From contig JAGFNK010000625.1 of the NCBI GenBank assembly GCA_025769875.1, positions 1 through 29,229 of the forward strand: a stretch of 29,229 nt of DNA. The letters run 5' to 3'. The position numbers and the translations under genes are program-made. The DNA comes from Russula earlei. Taxonomy: Eukaryota > Basidiomycota > Agaricomycetes > Russulales > Russulaceae. How positions within the stretch are numbered: position 1 is the first letter of the stretch; each line of letters starts with the position of its first letter. The notes beneath the pieces were generated by a model. That model was not told the origin of the DNA. It worked only from the letters and a program-made list of their open reading frames with translations, and did no database searches. Of the stretch, positions 18,578-27,554 are shown in pieces.

Positions 18578-19180
18578 TTAGGGGTGGAACGTGGTGGACA
18601 TGTTTTGTTTGATGCCTAGATTTTTACATATGGCTTTGGAGAAGTTTGATGCGAATTGAGGGTCTCTGTCAGAGATGATTCTCTTGGGAATACTGAACCA
18701 GGGCACGAGGTGTTTCAAATACTCATGTGCAACGCCTGTTCCATCGATCATTTTATTGCATGGGATGAACTTTGTCACTTTGGAGCATCCTTGGTTGACG
18801 ATGGTAAGGACACTGTTGAATCCTTCTGATTTAGGTAGGTTGGTGATGAGATCCATTGATACGTATTGAAAGGGGCCTTGTTCAACGTGTGTGTCAAGCA
18901 GGAAAGTTGTAGCTCTCTTTCTAGGTATGTTAGTCTTAGATTCTTTACATTTGGCGCAACCCTTGACATATTGTTCTATGAACTGTTGTAGTCTAGGTCC
19001 TTTGTAATGTTGTTTTACTAAATCCCAGGTGTTAGCTATTCCTGGGTGTCCTGCAAAGGGGGTGTCATGGAATTGTCTCAAGATTTCTTGTCGTTTGTCA
19101 GGTTTGTCTGGTAGGTAGGTTTTTTGCACGAAGATTTTGGGTGGTAGTAGTGTGGTTTTTTGTTCTTCTACCCCCTTGTT
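18578..19180 (-). pseudogene. pol: Element B pol: integrase zinc finger and core
   Basis: The open frame includes FHDTPFAGHPGIANTWDLVK and CAKCKESK (H2C2 finger), YVSMDLITNLPKSEGF (first Asp) and RIISDRDPQFASNF (second Asp). It ends FHP-stop, where a CAA has become TAA just before TDGQTER. It catalyses cDNA insertion in active elements. Confidence 0.88.
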
Positions 19181-19585
19181 AAGGTCTTTGTGATGAGAAA
19201 GTGTGTCAGCGATTGTGTGTGTGTGTCCAGAGACGTGTTCCATGGTGATGTTGAAATCTTGCATGTATTGCATCCATCTGGCTTGTTGTCCAGTTAATTT
19301 CTGTGGTTCTTTGAAATAAGTGAGGTTTTTATGGTCTGTCCTTATTCTGACTGGTTTATTGGCTCCTAAGAAGAATGGTCGTCCACTTTTTAGTCCGAAA
19401 ATTACTGCTGCTAATTCTTTGTTGTGTGCGTTGTAATTCCTTTCTGCATCCAATAACATTCTAGAGTAGTGTGTGATTGGATGTAGACCATCTTCATATT
19501 CTTGGGATATGACTGCTCCAATGGTGAATCCCAATGCATCTGTATCTAGAATGAACTGTTTTGTCCAATCTGGGGTGTGAAGCAC
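19181..19585 (-). pseudogene. pol: Element B pol: RNase H
   Basis: Open frame with ILDTDALGFTIGAVISQEYE, AERNYNAHNKELAAVIFGLK and IRTDHKNLTYFKEPQKLT, giving the usual Asp, Glu and Asp. It is in the same open stretch as the integrase core, 335 codons in all from 19585 to 18578, the longest intact frame in the window. Confidence 0.88.
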
Positions 19586-20090
19586 TGGGTAGGATATGCA
19601 GGTTTCCTTTAAGATCCAAAAGGCTTGATCTTCCTTTGTTGTCCATTCTCACTGTTTGTTTTTCTTTGTCAAGTCATTCAGTGGTCTGGCTTTTATAGAG
19701 AAGTTGGGTATGAAGTTTCGATAGAAATTGCAGAATCCCAAGAAACTTCTGACTTCCTTCAATGTTGATGGGGTTGGTCAATCTTTGATTCCTTTGACTT
19801 TGACAGGGTCCATGGTTATTTTTCCTTCTCCTATAATCACTCCAAGGTATTCTACCTTTTTTTTGTGGAATTGGCATTTTTCTGGTTTAAGGTAGAGGTT
19901 GTGTTGTTTTAATTTGGATAGTATGTGGTTGACTTTAATTGTGTGTTCTGTTTCATCATTTTGGGTGGCGATGATGATGTTGTCCATGTAGATTTTCAAC
20001 CATCCTTGTGCGAGCTCTTCCTGAAAAATGTCGTCCATCATGGTTTGAAAGGTGGCTGGAGAGTTTGTTAGTCTGAAGAACATCACCGTA

Positions 20091-20659
20091 TGTAACGGCA
20101 TCGTGGCCGTAAGAGCGTTAGCTCAAGGTTCAGTGGGGCTGGCTCAAGGAGACCGGTTCAATGGTTTAGTGTCTCAAGGCTGAGTCAGACAATGACTCAG
20201 TCCGCAGACAGAGTCGATCTCCTGGTTTTACAGAAGGGGAAGACGATGAGAGAGAGGCAGAGGAGGAAGAGGAACACTAGGGTTCCTTGAGGTGTGCTCA
20301 GGTCAAGCAAGGTGTAGGCCAGCACAAGCAAGTTGTGATTGAGAGAGTGTACAAGGCAAGGGATGCGACAGGAAACGGGACAAAGCTAAGCTTGGGGCAT
20401 TCCCCAGCTTTTACAGGCACTTAAATACTGTATGTAGCGAGGCTGTACAGTACTATAAGCAGAACAATAAGTGAAAAGGCAGATCAATAGCAAAAGTAGC
20501 TCAACAATAGATGAAACATAATAAGTGAAACACAATAGATGAAACACAATAAGGGATCACCATCAAGGGATAAAACGGTAGCCACAGAAATGGAGATAAT
20601 AGAAGGGACAATGATGGGAAGGAATTATGAATGAACCAACAAGGGGGTAAATCATAACA
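20091..20659 (-). repeat. LTR-X copy 2, solo LTR in B RT (569 bp, TSD CCGTA)
   Basis: CCGTA lies on both sides (20086-20090 and 20660-20664). Ends are TGTAACGGC and AATCATAACA on the plus strand. It is uninterrupted and so gives the reference against which the split copy at 8587-10604 can be read. TATTTAAG and the GGGG/CCCC hairpin lie on the minus strand. Confidence 0.92.
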
Positions 20660-20686
20660 CCGTAGGTTCAAACAACCTGTCGCTAG

Positions 20687-21515
20687 TGTTATGAACGAAG
20701 GCCAGGCACTGGCCATATATTGTCCTATTCCACTCAAGAGAGACCTCTCTCACCTTGTGTTACCAACTCCCTTCCGTTTCTTGGGCTATCCCTCCTGCGG
20801 TGCAAGATATCACTATTGCAAAGGCACTATAACACGACCAGGCACCCATTTCCTAATCGGGTAATCATCGCGTGGCAGCCACATGGTCACCCAGCCACCA
20901 AGAACCCGAAACAGTGGCAAAAACTCTTAGAAACTGTTGCATAACTCATCTGACATCATCAAGGCCCCAATGACATCATGGCTGACTGAGCGACTCCACA
21001 GTGACCTCATAGGCTCACTAAGCGCTCCACAGTGACATCATAATGATGTCATCACTCCACAATGATCAGTAATGTGCTCAGTAAGCCTGAAACTTGACAC
21101 AAGCGAGTTTATGCCTCTGTAGTCCTATTGGATGGTACCAAGGGGTCTAGAATAGTTCCAGTTCTTTGTAATTGACCCTGTACGCTGTATATAAGCCCCA
21201 ATGAAGAATGGCAGTCCTCAGACTGTCCATTTGTGATACTCTCATCCTCCTGGGTACTCCCCCGTGACTGCTCAGTCTAAAGATTCCCCTCGCTCCCAAG
21301 GTACTCTTCAATGACTGCCTTGTTTAAAGCCCCCTCACTACACTGGCCTCCAGCCTTCGCCTCTGTCTCTTGCAACACCTACCAGTCCCCATCTGGTACC
21401 TCCTTGTCATTTGGCTCGTCCTCTTGTTCAACGCTGCCTTCGCCGCGTATCATCTGTTCCGACCCTTGCCCACCTGCTCCTGAGTCTTTAGTGATCAGCA
21501 GTACGTGTCTTGACA
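20687..21515 (+). repeat. LTR-W solo copy in B RT (829 bp, TSD GCTAG)
   Basis: GCTAG on both sides (20682-20686 and 21516-21520). It runs TGTTATGAACG to GTGTCTTGACA. It lies 22 bp from the LTR-X TSD, so two independent insertions hit RT codons only 28 bp apart. CRE-like TGACATCA sites near 20950-21060, a TATA box near 21187 and the conserved hairpin are present. Confidence 0.92.
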
Positions 21516-21779
21516 GCTAGTTTTGAAGGCTGCTTTCCATTCGTCTCCTTCTTTGATTCAGATATTATTGTAACCCCACCTAACATCAAATTTGGTGAAA
21601 AGTTCCTTTCCTGCCAAGGCATGGATAAGCTCTGGGATTAGAGGCAGTGGATATATGTTAGGTATTGTCCATTTGTTTAGAATCCTATAATCCTGTACCG
21701 GTCAGAATTTGCTGTCTTTCTTTTTTATAAGAAAGAATCCACTAGCGTATGGCGAATTGGACCTCCTTATTTGTTTAAG

Positions 21780-22703
21780 TCATAAGTTTTGTTCAAGGAA
21801 TTTCCCCTGTTCTTCTTTTTCTTTAGGTGAAAGGGGGTATACTCTGCAGTTGATTGTTGTTGGGGCATCTGTTTTTAGGTCAATGGCATGGTCCCATTTC
21901 CTTGGTCCAGGGAATCTTTCCGACTCTTGTTCCATAAATACTTGTCTGTATTGGTGGTATTGAAGAGGAACTATTTCTTGCCAGGTTTTAGGTTTATCCT
22001 GCATTTGTGATTCCACCAGCTGTTGAGCTATGGCGGTTTTGCATATTTGAGTTTGCAGCCATAATTCATCTCCTTCTTCCTAGTCCGTCAACACTTTAAT
22101 CCATGCTGGTGTTTTCTGGTCTCCCATGAGGGTGATCCTTCCCATCATGGTTCCTTTGGACCAGTTTATTCTTGGATTGGTCAATTCTAGGAATGGGTAT
22201 CCCAGGATGATGTCGTCCTGTCCTATGTCTGCGACTGAGAATTGATGTGTGTGTCTTTGTCCTAGTAGTTTCAGTTCTAAGTTGACAGTCTGAGTGATTT
22301 TTCCCAAACGATTGAACATTCCATCAACATTTTTAATGTTCCTGGTTGGGATTAATTTTCTAGTTTGTAGGTGTAGTTCCTTTGTCAATTTGGGGGATAT
22401 GAAGCATTCAGTGGCTCCGCTGTCTATCAGGGCCTTCCTTTCGGCTTTGTTTGATCCAATGTAAATAGTAGTCATCACTGATATTGACTTTCTTTGAGAC
22501 TTGTACATGGAGTCGATACCTAAAGCTTGAGCAATTGCCATTATGCTCAAGTGTCTGAAAAAATCCTCTCCCTTGTCCTCATCATCTCCCATCAAAGCTT
22601 TAATAAAGGCTTCTCTGTCTTCCATGGAGAGTGCCTTTGCTGTCTTTGCCAGTTTGATGACCGCGTCTTCCTCAATAACTTCTACAGTAGAGGATTCAGT
22701 CAT
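21780..22703 (-). pseudogene. pol: Element B pol: aspartic protease and RT entry
   Basis: The protease motif ALIDSGATECF (Asp near 22424) lies in a 207-codon open stretch with ILGYPFLELTNPRINWSKG, followed by the RT lead KWDHAIDLKTDAPTTINCRV and YPLSPKEKEEQGKFLEQNL. It is in the same reading phase as gag upstream, so B probably had one fused gag-pol ORF, as Tf1/sushi-type chromoviruses do. Stops separate the pieces. Confidence 0.85.
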
Positions 22704-22742
22704 GATGGTGGCTGTGTTGGTGGCACGCGCGCGAGCTATTTC

Positions 22743-24249
22743 TCACTTCAGCTTTGTCGGGCAGTTGCAAGCCAAGTGTCCTCTGAGAGAACAGTGGAAG
22801 CACCTTCCTTCTTCTCGGTGTTTTTGTTTCTCTGCTTCGGTGACTGCTTTGCGAGCAGCACCTGCACTGGTGTCCATTGCATTTGGATCGCATGGTGGAA
22901 GGTGTGGGCGTGCTGGTGTGGCATTGCCTTGATTATTCCCGTGATTGGCCCAGGATGAGTTAACAAGTCGTCCCCAGGGTCTGTTGTTCTGGGGTTGATT
23001 GAAATTGCACCCACGTGTGCTAGAATGGTCGGATAGGATCGCATGTTTGCGCATCCAGACTCTGTGGTGTTTCTGTGCCGCTGCAACCCAATCTGTGAAT
23101 GAAGTAGGGTCTTTGAGGTCGAGACATGACTTGACTAGGGACCATGGGAGTCCCCATTCGAACAGCCTCATGACGGTTGGCTTGTTGACATCAAGCCCAG
23201 CATGTCTTGCAAGTAGTTGGAACTTGGATACATAGTTGTCTAAAAGGCCGTCTTTCATCTTCAGTTCCTTGAGCCTATCTTGAGCTTTTTCACGTTCTGC
23301 GTAGTCTGTGAATGCGTGGCGAAAGTGCTGTCGCAGTGCTTCCCACGCTGTGAGTCTGAGTGGTATGTTTGTTGGATCATCTTGGATGTCTTCAAGCCAT
23401 TGATCCATGGCTTCGAGCCATCCTTCTACTTTGGGTCCTTTTATCAGTGAGAGGAAATATGCACACTTTTTGATTGGGTCCCTGGCAATCTTGCTGTTGT
23501 GGTTCATGGACATAAATCTGTTAAATGTGACCAAGAATGTGTGCGTTTGGGCACGATCGCCATTAAAGAAGTCAGGCAGGATACCTTTGAGTTTTCCATA
23601 GTTGGGGCCGCATGCCTTGCGGTCGCGGTCGGCGTGTGTGTTGTGGTCATCGGGGTCAAGATCGGGGCTTGGGGGTCGTATCCCTCATCCTCCGAGTCCA
23701 GTGAAGGAGGCGTGGGGAGGGGCCTGCATCATTCTGGACGATGCAGGTTGTGGTTTGGTTGACTCAGGGTGGGTATCAGCGACAAAAATGTTTGTTGTTG
23801 TGGTGGGTTCAAGTTCCATCAGAGCGGAAGTGGACGGGATGGGTTTTGGTGTCAGGGCGCGGCTTGGGACTCTGGAGTTAGGGAGGGGTTCTCCTGAGGC
23901 TGTCAATGTGGTGATATTGATGCCTCGGAGAGGGCTTTGTTGGAGTCTAAAGGCCGAGCAAGTGATGCGCGTTGCTTCCCAAGTGTTGCCACACCTCACA
24001 ATTTCAAACCAGAGGCCATACAAATGGCCGAGGGCTACTTTGGCACCCATCCAGTTGACGTAGTAGCCAGTCCCAGGGTATGTTATCTGTACATACTGCG
24101 TAGAATTCGATGCCATCGTTGAACATGGTTATGGTGGGAATGTTCTTCTCTTGGTCAGGAAGCAATTCAAAGGGACATCTGAGGGCAGCCAGTCCTTCAG
24201 TAGTTGGAGTGCTGAGCCCTTTAGTCTTCCAGTCTTGAGTCGTAGTCAT
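22743..24249 (-). pseudogene. gag: Element B gag
   Basis: Starts at ATG 24249 (MTTTQDWKTKGLSTPTTEGL), 74 nt after the 5' LTR. One base is gained or lost near 24060-24110, moving the frame to 24116-23685 (LGHLYGLWFEIVRCGNTWEA). After a TGA it enters the capsid core (GILPDFFNGDRAQTHTFLV, FLSLIKGPKVEGWLEAMDQW, DYAEREKAQDRLKELK). It ends with one CCHC knuckle, RCFHCSLRGHLACNC. TGA follows KLK at 22742-22740, and the same phase continues as pol. This is the main Gag, so the knuckle protein encoded after pol is an additional one. Confidence 0.85.
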
Positions 24250-24308
24250 ATTTGAGAGAAATCAGTATATTCTTTGTGAGCATGTGGTTTGGGGTCAAGG
24301 GTTCAGAG

Positions 24309-24323
24309 CTAAGCTTGTTCTAA
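24309..24323 (-). other. Primer-binding site of element B (self-primer type)
   Basis: Directly inside the 5' LTR the minus strand reads TT then AGAACAAGCTTAG (24321-24309). These 13 bases are exactly complementary to CTAAGCTTGTTCT in the R/U5 start of LTR-Z (for example 4350-4362). They do not begin with the TGG expected of a tRNA 3'-end site. The match to its own transcript start is the hallmark of Tf1-type self-priming. Confidence 0.75.
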
Positions 24324-24439
24324 TGTCACCAACTGGGGGTGGTATTGCTGACAAATTGTTTCACATGCGAGACATGCGCACTGAGTCGAGCGAGACGATG
24401 AGTTCTCGCGAGAATCGGGGATCTCGGGGACAACACAGC
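24324..24439 (-). repeat. LTR-Z copy 2, right part (end of the 5' LTR of element B)
   Basis: The last 116 bp of LTR-Z (TGTCACCAACTGGGGG on the plus strand), broken at ACAGC by LTR-Y copy 3. The other half is at 4626-4940 in opposite orientation and ends with GCTGT, the same site. Joining them gives a continuous LTR-Z apart from its missing first 66 bp. Confidence 0.88.
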
Positions 24440-25403
24440 TGTCATGAACCATTCTCCAGAGAGGGCCCTTGAAGGACCCTTCCTTATAGGAGGAAACCCA
24501 GCCTCTATGGTGTCACCCTGTTCACACGAGCAAAAGGGGTGAGTAGAGGTGTCCACAATATCACGCGCGCATTGTCGCGCGAGCAATTCTCAGCACAATC
24601 GACATACAACAAGCCCCACTTAAGGGCAACCCTTCTAGCAGTAAAGGACAGTATTAGGGCCTTCCTAAGGACCCTTTAGAATGACCCTAAGTGCTCTACA
24701 ATAGACACTAACCTAGTATCAAAGGCCCTACAACGCGTTATTAGACTAACCCTAATAACTATAGAACGAACTATAAGGCAATACTAGGGACCTTAATAGA
24801 AACATTAGGGTCAACTTTAAGGACCCTAATAGAACTATATAAGGGGCCTTATAGAATAACACTATCCCCCGAACCAGACTACAAGTCATCAAATGACCAG
24901 CCCTAAACTAACTAACAAGAAATGAATCAGGTGCTTGCACGTGTACTAAAGCAGTGAACACATGGACAGTGAAGGCTCTTACTCATCAAGAGAAGCCTTC
25001 TTACTCAGCAGCTTACTGAGCATGACTGAGCATGCTCAGTAAGTGTACCCCGGCTTCTTACTCATCACTCTATTGTGCTTGATAACAAGGTTATGACTTG
25101 TTCCATATTTAGCAGTTTTCTTGTAGTATATAAGTGCTCAATAAAGTAGCAGACAGTCCTCAGACTGTCCATTTGTTTACGGCACTCTCCATCCCTGGAA
25201 TACTCCTTTAAGGACTGTTCCCTTGTGACTACCCTGGCCTCCTCTCTGCGTGACTGCTTGACTCTCACAGTGACGGTACCTCTCTGGTATTTGTTACTAC
25301 TCTGGACTCTACTCCTTGCCCACGCCGACTTGGACGTCTATCGACTCATCTCCGAGCTTATCCCTCGCTCTTGAACTGGATAGTTCAACAGTGAGTCTTG
25401 ACA
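24440..25403 (+). repeat. LTR-Y copy 3 (964 bp, right inversion breakpoint)
   Basis: Plus-oriented, from TGTCATGAACC to GAGTCTTGACA. The left flank ACAGC and right flank CTCTA do not match each other, but match copy 1 reverse-complemented. It has a TATA box (25127-25134) and the stem GACAGTC/GACTGTC with loop CTCA (25152-25169). The U3 between 24640 and 24850 is crowded with TTAGGGTC/GACCCTAA motifs. Confidence 0.9.
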
Positions 25404-25660
25404 CTCTATACCCAAGTCCTAACCAAACAAAGGAACTGAAAATCGGATCTCCTCATGTGGAAGGTCAAACATGGTCTTCAAGAGGAAGAAGGCACACTAT
25501 TCAAAGATGGGAAATTGGTGGTACCATATCAGGAACCCCTTCTATGAAAGATCTTACATACCTACCACGACAGTATCCTTGGTGGACATACAGGAAACGC
25601 CCGAACCTTGTACTCAATCCAAGAATCCTTCTGGTGGCCAAAAAAGGCCTACTTCATCTG
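25404..25660 (+). pseudogene. pol: Element C pol: integrase zinc-binding region, displaced by the inversion
   Basis: Plus-strand frame LYTQVLTKQRN, stop, KSDLLMWKVKHGLQEEEGTL, FKDGKLVVPYQEPLL, stop, KILHTYHDSILGGHTGNART, QESFWWP: an H2C2 integrase finger (HxxxxH-like HTYHD, GGHTGNA, FWWP). Its frame and TSD (CTCTA) join it to the end of the C RNase H at 5905. After FWWPKKAYF the sequence no longer looks like integrase, so the element is cut off there. Confidence 0.8.
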
Positions 25661-26491
25661 TGTTACAAACCAAGGCCAGGTACTGGCCGTATATTGTCCT
25701 ATTCCACTCAAGAGAGACCTCTCTCACCTTGCATTACCAACTCCCTTCCATTTCTTGGGCTATCCCTCCTGCAGTGCAAGATATCGCTATTGCAAAGGCA
25801 CCATAACACGACCAGGCACCCATTTCCTAATCAGGTAATCATCGCGTGGCAGCCACATGGTCACCCAGCCACCAAGAACCCGAAACAGCGGCACAAACTC
25901 TTAGAAACTGTTGCATAACTCATCTGACATCATCAAGGCTCCAATGACATCATGGCTGACTGAGCAACTCCACAGTGACCTCATAGGCTCACTAAGCACT
26001 CCACAGTGACATCATAATGATGTCATCGCTCCACAATGATCAGTAATGCGCTCACAGTAAGCCTGAAACTTGACACAAGTGAGTTTATGCCTCTGTAGTC
26101 CTATTGGATGGTACCAAGGGGTCTAGAATAGTTCCAGTTCTTTGTAATCGACCCTGTACACTGTATATAAGCCCCAATGAAGCATGGCAGTTGTCAGACT
26201 GTCCATTTGTGATACTCTCATCCTCCTGGGTACTCCCCTGCAACCACTCATTTTAAGGATTCCCCTCACCTCCAAGGTACTCTTCAACGACCGCCTTGTT
26301 TAAAGCCCCTTTGCTGCACTGGCCTCTAGTCCTCGCCTTTGCCTCTTGCAACACCTACCAGTCCCCATCTGGTACCTCCTTGTCATTTGGCTCGTCCTCC
26401 TGTTCAATGCCACCCTCGCCGCATACCATCTGTTCCGACCCTTGCCCACCTACTCCTGAGTCCTTAGTGATCAGCAGTACGTGTCTTGACA
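25661..26491 (+). repeat. LTR-W solo copy (831 bp)
   Basis: TGTTACAAACC to GTGTCTTGACA. The left flank is ATCTG and the right flank TCTGG; one lost A at the right border would give the TSD ATCTG. It has a TATA box at 26164-26171, a hairpin at 26184-26206, and CRE-like sites near 25925-26030. It inserted at the end of the C integrase fragment. Confidence 0.88.
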
Positions 26492-26522
26492 TCTGGACAG
26501 TCTCTCATCATTCTTGTATTGA

Positions 26523-27461
26523 CCAGCCAATGCTCACGTGTCTACTCCCAACTCCCCCACTCTTGTCAATACCTCCCTGCATCTCCCTTCTCCTCTCCAG
26601 CCCACTCCACGCACTGCCCTTTGTCTTCTCACTGAAGATCTCAATCCAGTCGACGCATCTTCCCCCCTCAGCATCTTGTACTCCCCAACGGCTCCCCCAT
26701 CGTCCCCTACCACTGCCCAGCCTATTCCAGGTGACTTTGTCCCCATCGGCACTCCCCCTCCAGCACAGAACGAGCAGCAGCAAGCAGACCATCCTCCCTT
26801 GCCTGAAGGCTTCCTTGATTGTCCCCCTTGCACAGCATTTTGGTTCCATCCTCACCAGTACTTCGTCCTTCCCAGTACTAACCGCTCCCGCAAGCAGTGG
26901 CATCCCCTCCACGACTTAAACCACTAAGATTACCTGTCATGCATCCCTACCACTGATCAGCTAACTCATCACACCTTCACCGACACCTTCACAACCGCGT
27001 TTTGTGCATGCATTGTCCACACTTTTGCTGTGGAACCCTCCAATGTTGCCCTTGCCGCCGAATATAACCTCACCCCCTTCGGCATTTGTTCTAACGTTGG
27101 GATATACACCCTGGACGCTGACTTTCCCCTCGGATGCATCGCATACATCTTCAATACTTCTTTGTTTAGGAAACTACTTACCTTGCCTGCTATTTACTGC
27201 CCTGCTTATGAGGGCTCGTTTTGCTTATCTATTGTACACGACTTCTTGGATGGACACCTCACCTTTGCTTACGGTTACTTACATTTTGAGGAGAACAGTA
27301 ACCACATATCTCTACGTCACTACTCGACTTATACAGTCGACACCATACGATTCAACCCCCAATTACTTCGCTTCTGCTTTACGCCTCGTATTCCCCCTAA
27401 CCCTCTCGAAATAATTAAGAGGTACTGTCTCGAAACCATAGATCTTGCGCACGGTTCTTAA
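26523..27461 (+). pseudogene. Unrecognised ORF of about 310 codons with one stop
   Basis: One frame runs from 26523 to the TAA at 27461, broken only by a TAA at 26925-26927. The first part is Pro/Ser/Thr-rich (PNSPTLVNTSLHLPSPLQPT). The second part looks like a folded domain (AAEYNLTPFGICSNVGIYTL, LPAIYCPAYEGSFCLSIVHD, YGYLHFEENSNHISLRH). No in-frame ATG is seen near the start, so the N-terminus may be lost. Two AATAAA-type signals follow (near 27490 and 27500). I recognise no family. The Pro-rich start recalls the B 3' ORF, but I see no alignable motif. Confidence 0.5.
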
Positions 27462-27484
27462 AAAGTAAGAACCATCCTTGTAAC

Positions 27485-27510
27485 GCTTCAATAAAGATCG
27501 AATAAAACTT
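27485..27510 (+). terminator. Possible polyadenylation signals
   Basis: Two AATAAA hexamers lie about 13 bp apart (CAATAAAGATCGAATAAAAC), 25-40 bp after the stop of the preceding ORF, in a T-rich setting. This is the right place for 3'-end formation, whether of a gene or of an LTR R region. Confidence 0.45.
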
Positions 27511-27554
27511 TCTTCTTTGTCTTGACTAAAGTGCCTTGAGAATATGCCTTAGAA

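Larger units (their letters stand above)
19586..21779 (-). pseudogene. pol: Element B pol: reverse transcriptase, split by two solo LTRs
   Basis: Reading on the minus strand: FFLIKKKDSKF and FTKFDVRWGYNNI up to WKAAFKTS; LTR-W (20687-21515); DRLFEPTV in the piece between the LTRs; LTR-X (20091-20659); then MFFRLTNSPATFQTMMDD, the catalytic box and LKPEKCQFHKKKVEYLGVII. The catalytic box reads YMDN instead of YMDD. The second Asp codon GAC is AAC, as expected from CpG decay of GACGAC, so this copy cannot polymerise DNA. Stops also occur (NNI-stop-IKEGDEW, DSKF-stop-PVQDYRIL). Confidence 0.87.
5905..24439. other. About 18.5-kb inverted segment between LTR-Y copies 1 and 3
   Basis: The LTR-Y copies at 4941-5904 and 24440-25403 are the same length (964 bp) and in opposite orientation. 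Copy 1 is flanked by GCTGT and TAGAG, copy 3 by ACAGC and CTCTA. Re-inverting the segment gives GCTGT-LTR-GCTGT and CTCTA-LTR-CTCTA. It also restores one continuous LTR-Z around the first and joins the C RNase H frame (MLHTEDLY) to its integrase part (TQVLTKQRN) around the second. Homologous recombination between two solo LTRs is the simplest cause. Confidence 0.9.

Noticed and set aside
4941..25403. LTR-Y copies 1 and 3 as the 5' and 3' LTRs of one giant element
   Set aside because: They are in opposite orientation, and the cross-matching of both TSD pairs plus the restored host sequences fit two solo LTRs and an inversion.
25316..25918. 200-codon plus-strand ORF
   Set aside because: It runs across the LTR-Y end, the integrase fragment in a wrong frame, and LTR-W; a chance frame.
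26508..26912. 134-codon minus-strand ORF opposite the unknown plus-strand gene
   Set aside because: Mirror of a Pro/Ser-rich frame; Gly/Arg-rich shadow without motif.
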